The position numbers were made by a program, and so were the translations under genes. Below are positions 55,237-63,391 of a stretch of 64,000 bases of DNA, one piece after another (the first letter of the stretch is position 1; the number at the start of each line of letters is the position of its first letter). Below the pieces are notes generated by a model. The model was not told the DNA's origin, did no database searches, and saw only the letters and a list, made by a program, of their open reading frames with translations. Origin of the DNA: Algoriphagus ratkowskyi (GTDB lineage: Bacteria > Bacteroidota > Bacteroidia > Cytophagales > Cyclobacteriaceae); the NCBI RefSeq assembly GCF_002150505.1, contig NZ_MSSV01000015.1, positions 62,001-126,000 on the forward strand, written 5' to 3'.

Positions 55237-55689
55237 TTACTCTGTCTTCATTCCTCGTCCCAATTGAAATGTTTCAAAGTGTGCAATATAAATAATCCAG
55301 TCCCAAGTCTCATTAATTACAATCAGGTCGTCCAATGACGGATAAAAGAAATCGTCCCAATTGTCTGTAAATGTTTTCCAGTCGGTTATAAGGGTATGTT
55401 GTGCTGAAAACCAAGTCAACACAATGTTATCGTTTGAATTGGGCAATTCTTTCAATCTGTTTGTCACAGAGTCATAATTATCTGCAAACTCTATTGTTTC
55501 AAAAATCTCAAACTTGTCCTTGTTAAGTTCATAGCCCGCTAAGAAATTATCGGCCTTAAGTCTTTCCCAAATAAAATTCTCAGTCTGTTTGTCAACAACT
55601 TTGAGTTTTTTCAAAACTTCGTCGTCATCAAAACGCCAATGAATGTCCGGCTTGTCTAGGGTTATATGTTTCTCTAAATCTTTAATCAT
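55237..55689 (-). CDS. Unrecognised small cytosolic protein
   Basis: A 150-residue protein from ATG at 55689; the longer frame begins at a TTG four codons earlier. No signal peptide or membrane segment. It is rich in aromatic and acidic residues (DIHWRFDDDEVLKKLKVVDK, ITDWKTFTDNWDDFFYPSLD, NETWDWIIYIAHFETFQLG). I do not recognise a domain; the layout resembles small immunity-type or cassette-type proteins but nothing supports that directly. It is followed by a serine hydrolase and preceded by a palindromic spacer. Confidence 0.6.
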   Translation of the reverse strand: MIKDLEKHITLDKPDIHWRFDDDEVLKKLKVVDKQTENFIWERLKADNFLAGYELNKDKFEIFETIEFADNYDSVTNRLKELPNSNDNIVLTWFSAQHTLITDWKTFTDNWDDFFYPSLDDLIVINETWDWIIYIAHFETFQLGRGMKTE

Positions 55690-55719
55690 TGTCTGTCCCA
55701 AATAGCTTGCGCCGAACGT

Positions 55720-55907
55720 TTAGTATATGGCAATTAGGGCAGCAGAAAGTAATATACTTGCAAGTTTTCTCTGAGCCAAATCGTTGTATTTTGTTTTTAA
55801 TTTATGCATTCTTAGAAGCCAAATCAACGATTTGGCGGTGTTTGTAAATAGCACTGAACTAACGCAAACCACCTAAGGCTCTATTTGCTATATACAGTGG
55901 TAATATC
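55720..55907. repeat. Large imperfect palindrome between two unknown genes
   Basis: Outer arms GTATATGGCAATTAGGGC and the complement of GCTCTATTTGCTATATAC match at 15 of 18 positions. Inside, GCCAAATCGTTG (55775-55786) faces CAACGATTTGGC (55825-55836), a perfect 12-bp inverted repeat. GCCAAATC-AAC-GATTTGGC (55818-55836) is a further small hairpin. The whole element fills the 220-base gap between two same-strand genes. It could be an attC-like site, a MITE, or a repeat. Confidence 0.6.
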
Positions 55908-55911
55908 TTTT

Positions 55912-56940
55912 TCAGTTAAAGTATTTTATTACGTCATTATTCCATACAAAAAAATTAACAGCTAAATCGCAGAATTCACTTTGTCCGGGTTCAATATCAT
56001 TATTGTCTTTACTGTCAAACTGAAATATTTTAACTCTTTTTCCTACTTTTCTTGCTTCTGGGTCTTTCACCTGGAATTGAACACGATTTGCCAATTCATC
56101 ATCTGTGTAAAATCTAATTGCTCCATCACAATGATTTATTTTTCCTGAGTTTTTATTAAATATTGCGTGAAAATACCTGCTGGATTGAATGCCATTATAT
56201 TCAAGTTTAGGTACTTCTTCACATGTAAAGTGTATAGTATTATCTTTTTTAGGTGACCACACATAGTCGGTAAACCCAGCTTTCTCGTAATCTTTTTCGT
56301 TGAACCATTGTCCGAAATCGTCAAACCTTAGATTTTTAAGTTTCTCCCAATTCAATGGTTTTCCAAGTACGTGCATTTTGTACATCATTGGATTGTATTG
56401 GTCTTTATGAATTTCTTTTAAAGGATCTAAACGAATTTTAAAATTTATGTTCTTCTCGATTTGCTGTTTAAAGATGGCTTGTGATAACCAATAGCTAGAG
56501 TTTGATCCTTCAGTTACAGGACATATCATATAAACCATTTCATTTAACATAAGATTGTGATGAGATAGGTTAAACATGTCCATTTTTACCAATTGATTAT
56601 CGTTTATTTCGACTTCAATCAAGTTGGAAGAATCGTAAGGAGCTTGCCTTTTGGTTATTTCAGTAAGCTTGCTTCTGCGTAGTTTATTTATTTCATTTTT
56701 TAGTAAATGGACTAAAAAATGAGCTCTCTCAGCAATTTCTTTATCTTCTTGCGAGTTAATCATTTCATTTATGAGGTACTTGTCTACAAATTCCTCTAAA
56801 GCATCAGGTTCAATTGATTTAATATCACTTAATACATTTTGATATTCTTGATGAGCATTATTGTCTAAAATCTCAAAAACCTCATAAAAAGGATCTATTA
56901 ATGCACCACAGAAAAATTTTAATGATTTAAGGTCTCTCAT
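55912..56940 (-). CDS. Unrecognised large cytosolic protein, AT-rich gene
   Basis: A 342-residue protein with no signal peptide or membrane segment. The N-terminal 100 residues are helical and charged (EEFVDKYLINEMINSQEDKE, FLVHLLKNEINKLRRSKLTE). The C-terminal part is mixed (DDFGQWFNEKDYEKAGFTDY, CDGAIRFYTDDELANRVQFQ). No known domain recognised. Its codons are more A/T-rich than those of the core genes around it, and it is flanked by a palindromic element, which fits recent acquisition. Frame and length support a real gene; function unknown. Confidence 0.6.
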   Translation of the reverse strand: MRDLKSLKFFCGALIDPFYEVFEILDNNAHQEYQNVLSDIKSIEPDALEEFVDKYLINEMINSQEDKEIAERAHFLVHLLKNEINKLRRSKLTEITKRQAPYDSSNLIEVEINDNQLVKMDMFNLSHHNLMLNEMVYMICPVTEGSNSSYWLSQAIFKQQIEKNINFKIRLDPLKEIHKDQYNPMMYKMHVLGKPLNWEKLKNLRFDDFGQWFNEKDYEKAGFTDYVWSPKKDNTIHFTCEEVPKLEYNGIQSSRYFHAIFNKNSGKINHCDGAIRFYTDDELANRVQFQVKDPEARKVGKRVKIFQFDSKDNNDIEPGQSEFCDLAVNFFVWNNDVIKYFN

Positions 56941-57026
56941 ATATTAGACTGGTAAAATGTTATTTCCACAATTATTGTTATTGCTCATTTTTCATTTTGA
57001 TTCTATCTTTAATCCTTCCCACTTCG

Positions 57027-57075
57027 CGCCCTTCGCGTTTCCCTCCGTGTCCTCTGCTGTTAAAAAACCAACAAC
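57027..57075. repeat. CGCGAAG/CGCAGAG-type dispersed repeat copy
   Basis: Plus strand reads CTTCGCGCCCTTCGCGTTTC then CTCCGTGTCCTCTGCTGTTA, the complement of the AACAGCAGAGGACACGGAG family. It lies at the end of the acyl-CoA dehydrogenase gene. Confidence 0.5.
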
Positions 57076-58281
57076 TCACTTAAAAGCCGGAATCCCAGTA
57101 ATCTCCTGACCTAAAATCAGCAGGTGAATATCATGTGTTCCTTCATAGGTAATTACTGATTCCAAGTTCATCATATGACGCATAATTGGATATTCTCCTG
57201 TGATGCCCATTCCCCCATGGATTTGTCTTGCTTCGCGGGCGATGTTTAGCGCCATTTCCACGTTGTTTCGTTTTGCCATGGAGATATGGACAGTTTTGGC
57301 TTTTCCCTCATTCATCATCTTGCCGACTTTCCAGGCTAGAAGTTGGGCTTTGGTGATTTCGGTAAGCATTTCAGAAAGTTTCTTTTGGGTCAGCTGAAAT
57401 CCTGCTATGGGTTTACCGAATTGGATGCGCTCAGCGGCATACTTTCTGGCAGACTCGTAACAGTCCATGGCCGCGCCGATCACGCCCCAGGCGATTCCAA
57501 ATCGTGCTGAATCCAGACACATCAACGGAGCACCCAAACCAGATTTATTAGGAAGAAGATTTTCCTTTGGGACTTTCACATTATCAAAAACCAGTTCTCC
57601 GGTGCAGGAAGCTCGAAGCGACCACTTGCCGTGAGTTTCTGGTGTGGTGAAACCTTCCATGCCCCGCTCTACGATCAAGCCATGAATTCTACCAGATTCA
57701 TCCTTTGCCCAGACCACTGCAATATCAGCCTGAGGGGAATTTGAAATCCACATCTTGGCACCATTCAGCAAGTAATGGTCGCCCATATCTTTGAAATTGG
57801 TGACCATACCACTTGGGTTAGAACCGTGATCTGGTTCAGTGAGACCGAAGCAGCCCAGCATTTCTCCTGAAGCCAGTTTTGGCAAGTATTTGTTTCGCTG
57901 TTCTTCGGAACCGAATTTATAGATGGGATACATCACCAGCGAGCCTTGCACAGATGCAGTAGATCTCATTCCCGAGTCACCCCGCTCGATCTCCTGCATG
58001 ATCAATCCGTAAGAAATATAGTCCATACCGCCTCCGCCGTACTGTTCGGGAATTTGTGGTCCAAAAGCTCCCACATCCCCGAATTTCTTAACGATTTCTG
58101 TTGGGAAATAAGCCTTCTGGCTCCAATCTTCTATATAGGGAGATATCTCTTTTTTGACGAAGTCACGAATGGATGTTCTGATTAATTTATGCTCATCGGT
58201 GAGCAAATCATCCAGGTCTAAAAAATCAACTCCTTCAAAGGTATCTTGCTTCAATGACTTTCGGATTTCAACTGACTCCAT
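57076..58281 (-). CDS. gcdH: Glutaryl-CoA dehydrogenase-like acyl-CoA dehydrogenase
   Basis: A 401-residue FAD enzyme. Features include MLGCFGLTEPDHGSNPSGM for FAD, GAKMWISNSPQADIAVVWAK and LDSARFGIAWGVIGAAMDCY (the GCDH-type arginine region). The C-terminal ITYEGTHDIHLLILGQEITG contains the catalytic glutamate. These match glutaryl-CoA dehydrogenases, which oxidise and decarboxylate glutaryl-CoA to crotonyl-CoA in lysine and tryptophan breakdown. Its neighbour in the opposite direction encodes tryptophan 2,3-dioxygenase, the first step of tryptophan breakdown, which supports that reading. Confidence 0.88.
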   Translation of the reverse strand: MESVEIRKSLKQDTFEGVDFLDLDDLLTDEHKLIRTSIRDFVKKEISPYIEDWSQKAYFPTEIVKKFGDVGAFGPQIPEQYGGGGMDYISYGLIMQEIERGDSGMRSTASVQGSLVMYPIYKFGSEEQRNKYLPKLASGEMLGCFGLTEPDHGSNPSGMVTNFKDMGDHYLLNGAKMWISNSPQADIAVVWAKDESGRIHGLIVERGMEGFTTPETHGKWSLRASCTGELVFDNVKVPKENLLPNKSGLGAPLMCLDSARFGIAWGVIGAAMDCYESARKYAAERIQFGKPIAGFQLTQKKLSEMLTEITKAQLLAWKVGKMMNEGKAKTVHISMAKRNNVEMALNIAREARQIHGGMGITGEYPIMRHMMNLESVITYEGTHDIHLLILGQEITGIPAFK

Positions 58282-58399
58282 GTTATTCTTGGTTTATAAA
58301 TATGAATCTGTGATTTTTGCTGAGAATTTAATCTTACTCTTGGGTTCTAAATAACCAGAAAAGGGGGTAAAAAACTATCAATTCCATTAAAATAATCTC

Positions 58400-59359
58400 A
58401 TGGAAGAATCTCGATTTGATCCGAAGATATTGGACAAAATTGAACAGCTACAGCTGAAATTTAAAGCTTCAGGTCAGGATATGCTTTCTTACTTGGAAGG
58501 TTTGCAATATGCCGATTATCTGACCTATTGGGATTACATCAATCTCGATGTATTGCTTTCTTTGCAGCAACCAAAAACATCTTTCAAGGATGAGAAAATC
58601 TTTATTATTTATCATCAGATCACCGAGTTATATTTTAAGTTGATTATTTCTGAGATGGAGCAAATTGCTGATAAGCAAGATATTAAAGAGGAGTTTTTTA
58701 TCAACAGATTAGAACGAATCAACATGTATTTCGATCAGTTGATCAGTTCCTTTGCTGTAATGTGGAAAGGGATGGAGCAGGAGCAATTCCTCAAATTCCG
58801 TATGTCCTTGCTTCCTGCTAGTGGTTTCCAAAGTGCTCAATATCGCGAGATAGAGTTGATGGCTGCGGATGCTTTTAATATAGTAGCGCTGAATAAACGT
58901 ATAGGTCCGGATTATCATACGCCAACGGATGAGATTTTTGAAAATCTGTACTGGCAGCAAGGGGCGATTGAATTGGCGACCGGAGAAAAAACACTTTCTC
59001 TTAAAAATTTCGAATCCAAATACCGTAAGAAATTGATGGATTTGATCGATGCCTATAGACGTAAAAATATCTGGCAGAAATACCTGGATGTAGAAAATCC
59101 ATCCAAAGAGCTGACCGAATTGATGAAGCAATTTGACTTAAAGGCAAATGTTTTTTGGCCTTTGGCGCATTATAAATCTGCTGTGCGATTTTTGCAAAGA
59201 GATCCTGTGGATATCGCGGCTACTGGCGGAACCAACTGGCAGAAATACTTGCCTCCGCGCTTCCAGAAAGTGATTTTCTACCCAGAACTTTGGACTGAGT
59301 ATGAGCGTGAGGAGTGGGGAAAAGGTTGGGTTGTTAAGGAGATTTTTGGGGAAGAGTAG
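58400..59359 (+). CDS. kynA: Tryptophan 2,3-dioxygenase
   Basis: Heme enzyme that opens the indole ring of tryptophan to N-formylkynurenine. The 319 residues carry the family signature DYLTYWDYINLDVLLSLQQP, the HQITELYFKLIISEMEQI segment near the heme, and FRMSLLPASGFQSAQYREIE. HYKSAVRFLQRDPVDIAATG and GTNWQKYLPPRFQKVIFYPE are also visible, as in the Bacteroidota branch of the family. It is divergent from the glutaryl-CoA dehydrogenase gene with 118 bases between; no kynureninase or kynurenine formamidase is nearby. Confidence 0.94.
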   Translation: MEESRFDPKILDKIEQLQLKFKASGQDMLSYLEGLQYADYLTYWDYINLDVLLSLQQPKTSFKDEKIFIIYHQITELYFKLIISEMEQIADKQDIKEEFFINRLERINMYFDQLISSFAVMWKGMEQEQFLKFRMSLLPASGFQSAQYREIELMAADAFNIVALNKRIGPDYHTPTDEIFENLYWQQGAIELATGEKTLSLKNFESKYRKKLMDLIDAYRRKNIWQKYLDVENPSKELTELMKQFDLKANVFWPLAHYKSAVRFLQRDPVDIAATGGTNWQKYLPPRFQKVIFYPELWTEYEREEWGKGWVVKEIFGEE

Positions 59360-59510
59360 TTTTTACTAAGTTTCAAGATTTTAGTAGCAAGACATAAAGC
59401 GTTAGAATTCAAGTAGCAGGTAGAGACATAAGTAGTAAGACGAAAGTAGTTAGATATTGGGATTGGTAGGTTATTCTGCTGTTATCTACTATTTGTAAAG
59501 TTGGGTCAGC

Positions 59511-59560
59511 CTGACACCGTCATCTCTCTTTTGTAAATTCTATATTTTTATTACTCAGAC
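59511..59560. repeat. 50-bp direct repeat, copy A
   Basis: Matches 59860-59909 at 48 of 50 positions (CTGACACCGTCATCTCTCTT opening, TTACTCAGAC close). The two copies frame the nested palindrome at 59591-59752. Confidence 0.85.
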
Positions 59561-59590
59561 TGACAGCATTAGGTCATTTTTGGCTTCATT

Positions 59591-59752
59591 GCCCCGTTAG
59601 GGGCTGACTATGGGTAGCATATAATTTATCTGTTTTTTTGCTGTGCCTTTAGGTAAAGACCTATAATTTTGAAGATTATAGAGCCGTACCTAAAGGCACA
59701 GCAAGATTTCATTTTAATTTTCTTTCTACCCATAGCTTGTCCCTAACGGGAC
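59591..59752. repeat. Nested palindromic element
   Basis: Outer arms CCCGTTAGGG/CCCTAACGGG and CTATGGGTAG/CTACCCATAG (59593-59617 against 59726-59750). A perfect 17-bp inner inverted repeat runs TGCTGTGCCTTTAGGTA (59639-59655) against 59687-59703, and an innermost 7-bp hairpin CTATAAT/ATTATAG (59661-59681). It can fold as one long cruciform with three stems. No reading frame is present. Confidence 0.8.
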
Positions 59753-59859
59753 AGGTTTTGATCACAAACTAGATCCAATGGCTTCGATTTTGCGACCAAT
59801 GAAGGGTTATATTTTAACCGTAAATCGTGTCAGTCCAAGTAATCAGGTGGGTGCTCAGT

Positions 59860-59909
59860 CTGACACCGTCATCACTCTTTTGTAAATTCTATATTTTTAT
59901 TACTCGGAC
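59860..59909. repeat. 50-bp direct repeat, copy B
   Basis: Second copy of the repeat at 59511-59560, 299 bases beyond the end of copy A, with two mismatches. Confidence 0.85.
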
Positions 59910-60027
59910 TACCTAATGGTATTGTTGTTTGGACTTATAGACAATCCAAAATGTCAGTATAATAAAGTGACATCAACTCTTCAGGAATCTCGTAAATCGT
60001 AAATCGTATTTCGGAAATACCATCACA

Positions 60028-61638
60028 TTACCTAGGATAATTCGCTCTCACAAATGCCTCGGCATTGTTGTAGCAAAAGTCATCCACCAATGCTTCGGTG
60101 TCTTCGCGTGATTTGAGATGAGCAAGATGTTTAGCCTCTGGATCTTTACGTGCCTGCTCTATTTTGAAAACAAGGTTATTCGAAAAAATCTCAAATTCCA
60201 ACACAGTAGGATAGTGGTCAATAGGATCGATTAGTCCTTCGAAATCTGTACCCAAAGTCATGCATTTCCAGATTTTGGACTTTTCTTCTTCGCTCAAATC
60301 CGGATTTGCATAGGCAGACTTGGCTATTCCTTCGATATTGTCCCAAAGCAATTCGATCCCATTACGCTTGGATTTTTTATTCTCTTTTGTGATCCCAAGA
60401 ATTCTTTGATCAAAGGAAAGTCCAAACAAACCGTCAGTTTTCACGATCATTTCTATATCCTCTTCACAGACATTGATATTCCAGGCATTGAATTTTTTGC
60501 TCACATCAGAATAGTCATCTTTTTCTTTATGAAAGAAATCTATATGATTCTGCAAGGTTTTGATACCTGAAAAACCACAATGGGAAGCGATCACAGGAAT
60601 TTTGTCACCTTTTGCAAGGCATGGCTTAATTATTTGATCGTAGTACTCCTGCCGTCCACATGCACTCATATGCTTGACATCAATGAGAATTCTGTATCCT
60701 AATTTTGGATCTTTTTGCAGGTTTTTATCCAGTCCCAATAATTCCAAAACCACCCGGGTTCCGTGGTCAGTAAAGCCTTTATTCATATTATTGCCTTGAT
60801 TCAATAAAATTTTGCCTTTGTCAGGGATCGAATGCGCATGTCCGCATAGATTGTTGTTGAAGTGATGTGAAAAAGTGATGAAGAAAACAGGGACTGTCCA
60901 ATCATTTTTAATTATCTGAATTCTACTTGATATTTCATCGATTGAGATCTTTCCTTTTTCCAAAAGGTCTGTACCTAAAGCATGTGATCCTTCGATGGTA
61001 AGAATCATGGTAATCTCATCCTCTTTTTGTAAGGATTTTTCAAGCGTATTTTTTGAGTCAGGTATTAAATACCTAGCATTTTCCACCCATAGTTCATTAC
61101 TGAACTTGGATGCTCTTTTTTTTTCGCTTTCAAAAAGCCTTCGTAAAACTCCTGTCGTATGAATCTTATTTGATTCAATCATTTTGCCAGAGTCCATTAG
61201 CACAAACTCAAATTCTCGGTTCAAAGAATTCCAATAATCATAATTTTTGGATTGTACATAATCGACAGTTTGCTTGGGAATCCGCATGTAAAACATCTGA
61301 ATCAGATCACGAAGTGGCAATTTGTCATGCGTGCAGACCCCAATCGAAATATTCAGTAAATCACTGGTATTGAGCTTGTCCAAGCCCAATACGAACTGTC
61401 GCTCAAGAGGATATAATGAATTGAATGTGAGTCGAACATTACCATTCCAGGTTTTCACAAGATCACACTGACTGTAAGAAGCTCCCATTTTGCCTTTTAC
61501 GTAACCAGCTCTATTAGATGAAATCACAGTCCAAGGACTAAACTCATCCTTTTTTTCATACACCTCTTTTCTTTGCTGCATATGGAGATGTGCTCTCATG
61601 TGATTGTGACAATGTAAATCCGAAAACTTCCTTTTCAT
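60028..61638 (-). CDS. Membrane-dipeptidase (M19)-like metallohydrolase
   Basis: A 536-residue amidohydrolase-superfamily protein. Metal-binding motifs are visible as SDLHCHNHMRAHL at the start, TIEGSHALG, ILIDVKHMSACGRQEYY, PVIASHCGFSG, and TLGTDFEGLIDPIDHYPT near the end. The order fits renal-dipeptidase-like enzymes, but the protein is about 150 residues longer than usual, with an N-terminal region (about 30-200) I cannot assign. There is no signal peptide, so it is probably cytosolic. Substrate unknown. Single gene. Confidence 0.7.
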   Translation of the reverse strand: MKRKFSDLHCHNHMRAHLHMQQRKEVYEKKDEFSPWTVISSNRAGYVKGKMGASYSQCDLVKTWNGNVRLTFNSLYPLERQFVLGLDKLNTSDLLNISIGVCTHDKLPLRDLIQMFYMRIPKQTVDYVQSKNYDYWNSLNREFEFVLMDSGKMIESNKIHTTGVLRRLFESEKKRASKFSNELWVENARYLIPDSKNTLEKSLQKEDEITMILTIEGSHALGTDLLEKGKISIDEISSRIQIIKNDWTVPVFFITFSHHFNNNLCGHAHSIPDKGKILLNQGNNMNKGFTDHGTRVVLELLGLDKNLQKDPKLGYRILIDVKHMSACGRQEYYDQIIKPCLAKGDKIPVIASHCGFSGIKTLQNHIDFFHKEKDDYSDVSKKFNAWNINVCEEDIEMIVKTDGLFGLSFDQRILGITKENKKSKRNGIELLWDNIEGIAKSAYANPDLSEEEKSKIWKCMTLGTDFEGLIDPIDHYPTVLEFEIFSNNLVFKIEQARKDPEAKHLAHLKSREDTEALVDDFCYNNAEAFVRANYPR

Positions 61639-61846
61639 AGCTAAGTGATGTTAGGGAAATGTGAAAAAAATCTAATTGAACTTTAACTTAATTTCCTGAT
61701 AATTAGGCTTAAATGCAAAGTGAATTCAGATTTTGTCAATTAAACCTTACGTGTAGGAATGAATTTTTTACTTGAAGTGAAGGTTAGGATAAACTATTTC
61801 ACATAATTTGGTAACTGTGGTTTCTTAAAAGGAACTATTCAATACT

Positions 61847-63235
61847 ATGCAAAAAGGAAATGCCTTAAAGGAAGGCAACTTAATCAACACACTTTTTTCT
61901 ATTGCTTGGCCTATCATTATGGCCAACATATTACAGACTGCTTATCAGCTAATTGATACATTTTGGCTTGGAAGGTTAGGCGCTAATGCGGTAGCGGCTG
62001 TGAGTATAAGTTTTCCGATCCTATTTCTAGTTCTTTCTCTTGGAGCGGGTTTGACACTTGCGGGTACAGTGATAGTGTCACAGTACAAAGGGGCCAAAGA
62101 TCAGAAAATGATTGATTTCAGTGCTTCTCAGACGGTTTTAATTGTTTTTTTAGTTTCAATTCTACTCGCTGTTTTAGGTTATTTCTCAGCCTCCCCGCTG
62201 ATGAATTTGGTAGGAGCAGGGCCTGAGATTTTGGATGATTCGGTTACCTATTTTAAAGTTTCCTCCTGGGGTTTTGTGTTTCTCTTCATGTTTTTTGTCT
62301 TCCAGTCATTAATGCGAGGTATAGGAAACGTGTTGCTTCCAATGTATATCGTATTTGGTACAGTAATTTTGAATTTGATATTGGATCCTCTTTTCATTTT
62401 TGGATACGGAAGCATCGAAGGATACGGAATAGCTGGAGCGGCAATAGCCAGTGTCATCACACAAGGGATTTCTGCGCTGGTAGGAATTCTAATTCTTTTC
62501 CGCGGAAAACACGGCATAAAAATACGATTAAAGCACATGTGGCCTCAGTTCATATGGGTTAAGCGCATGGTTGAGCTTGGAATTCCTGCAAGTTTGGAAC
62601 AGTCTTCCCGCGCAGCTGCTATGACCGTTATGGTTATGTTAGTTACCAGTTTTGGATCGGAGGTAGTGGCCGCTTATGGTATAGGAGCTAGAATTCTTAG
62701 TTTGGTGATCGTTCCAGCTTTAGGGATGGCTATTGCTACTACCACCTTGGTAGGCCAGCAAGTGGGGGCTGGAAATATAAAAGGCGCTGAGAAAATTGGT
62801 GATTTGAGTGTGAAAATTGCATTCTTTGGACTAACAGGAATTGGGCTTTTACTCTTTGTATTTGCGGAGCATTTGACGGCTTTTTTCGTGCCAAATGATC
62901 CTCAGGTAATCAAGGATGGCGCTCGATTTATTCGGATTATGGCTCCAAGTTTTGGATTACTTGGCGTGCAGCAAGTGCTGAATGGATTGTTTAACGGAAC
63001 AAGATTTACTCAGGCTTCCATGTTGATTTCTGTTTTTAGTCTATGGATGGTTCGGTTTCCTTTGGCTTTTGTGCTTTCGCAGCGAACAGATTTAGCCTTT
63101 GAAGGAATATGGTGGGCATTTCCACTTTCCAATTTTGTGGCAGCTTTAGTTGCTTATATTTATTATAAAACGGGGCATTGGAAGCTTAGAACCCTAAGGC
63201 ATCGAGGTGATTGGATGAGCACAGGAATCGGGTAG
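61847..63235 (+). CDS. MATE-family multidrug/organic cation efflux transporter
   Basis: A 462-residue inner-membrane protein with twelve predicted hydrophobic segments in two related halves. The opening NLINTLFSIAWPIIMANILQ and LIDTFWLGRLGANAVAAVSI are typical, as is LILDPLFIFGYGSIEGYGIA. The second half has SLEQSSRAAAMTVMVMLVTS and ALGMAIATTTLVGQQVGAGN. The proton- or sodium-coupled exporter removes drugs or metabolites; the actual substrate is unknown. It is a single gene and is followed by nagB after a repeat-bearing spacer. Confidence 0.92.
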   Translation: MQKGNALKEGNLINTLFSIAWPIIMANILQTAYQLIDTFWLGRLGANAVAAVSISFPILFLVLSLGAGLTLAGTVIVSQYKGAKDQKMIDFSASQTVLIVFLVSILLAVLGYFSASPLMNLVGAGPEILDDSVTYFKVSSWGFVFLFMFFVFQSLMRGIGNVLLPMYIVFGTVILNLILDPLFIFGYGSIEGYGIAGAAIASVITQGISALVGILILFRGKHGIKIRLKHMWPQFIWVKRMVELGIPASLEQSSRAAAMTVMVMLVTSFGSEVVAAYGIGARILSLVIVPALGMAIATTTLVGQQVGAGNIKGAEKIGDLSVKIAFFGLTGIGLLLFVFAEHLTAFFVPNDPQVIKDGARFIRIMAPSFGLLGVQQVLNGLFNGTRFTQASMLISVFSLWMVRFPLAFVLSQRTDLAFEGIWWAFPLSNFVAALVAYIYYKTGHWKLRTLRHRGDWMSTGIG

Positions 63236-63251
63236 GCTTTTAGTAGAGAAA

Positions 63252-63290
63252 AATAACCGCAAACGACACAGAGATTTTCGCTGAGGCCTC
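63252..63290. repeat. CGCAGAG-type dispersed repeat copy
   Basis: Reads AACCGCAAACGACACAGAGA then TTTTCGCTGAGG, a degenerate copy of the AACCGCAGAG family seen at 10801 and 50286. It lies 17 bases after the MATE stop. Confidence 0.5.
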
Positions 63291-63391
63291 AGGTGAAACT
63301 ATTTAATGAAGGAACAAGCAAAGCACATGATCTTTGGGTTCAACTTTGAAACGAGTATACATTTAAAAATCTACCATTTTTTCCCAACCCT

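Larger units (their letters stand above)
59360..60027. other. Intergenic repeat cluster
   Basis: No gene is seen in 668 bases. In order it holds degenerate AAGTAGCAAGACATAA-type repeats (59385-59460), a 50-bp direct repeat (59511-59560), a nested palindrome (59591-59752), and the second copy of the direct repeat (59860-59909). Confidence 0.6.

Noticed and set aside
55720..55907. Confirmed integron attC site
   Set aside because: No GTTRRRY core pair could be placed and no integrase is in the window; kept as a palindromic repeat only.
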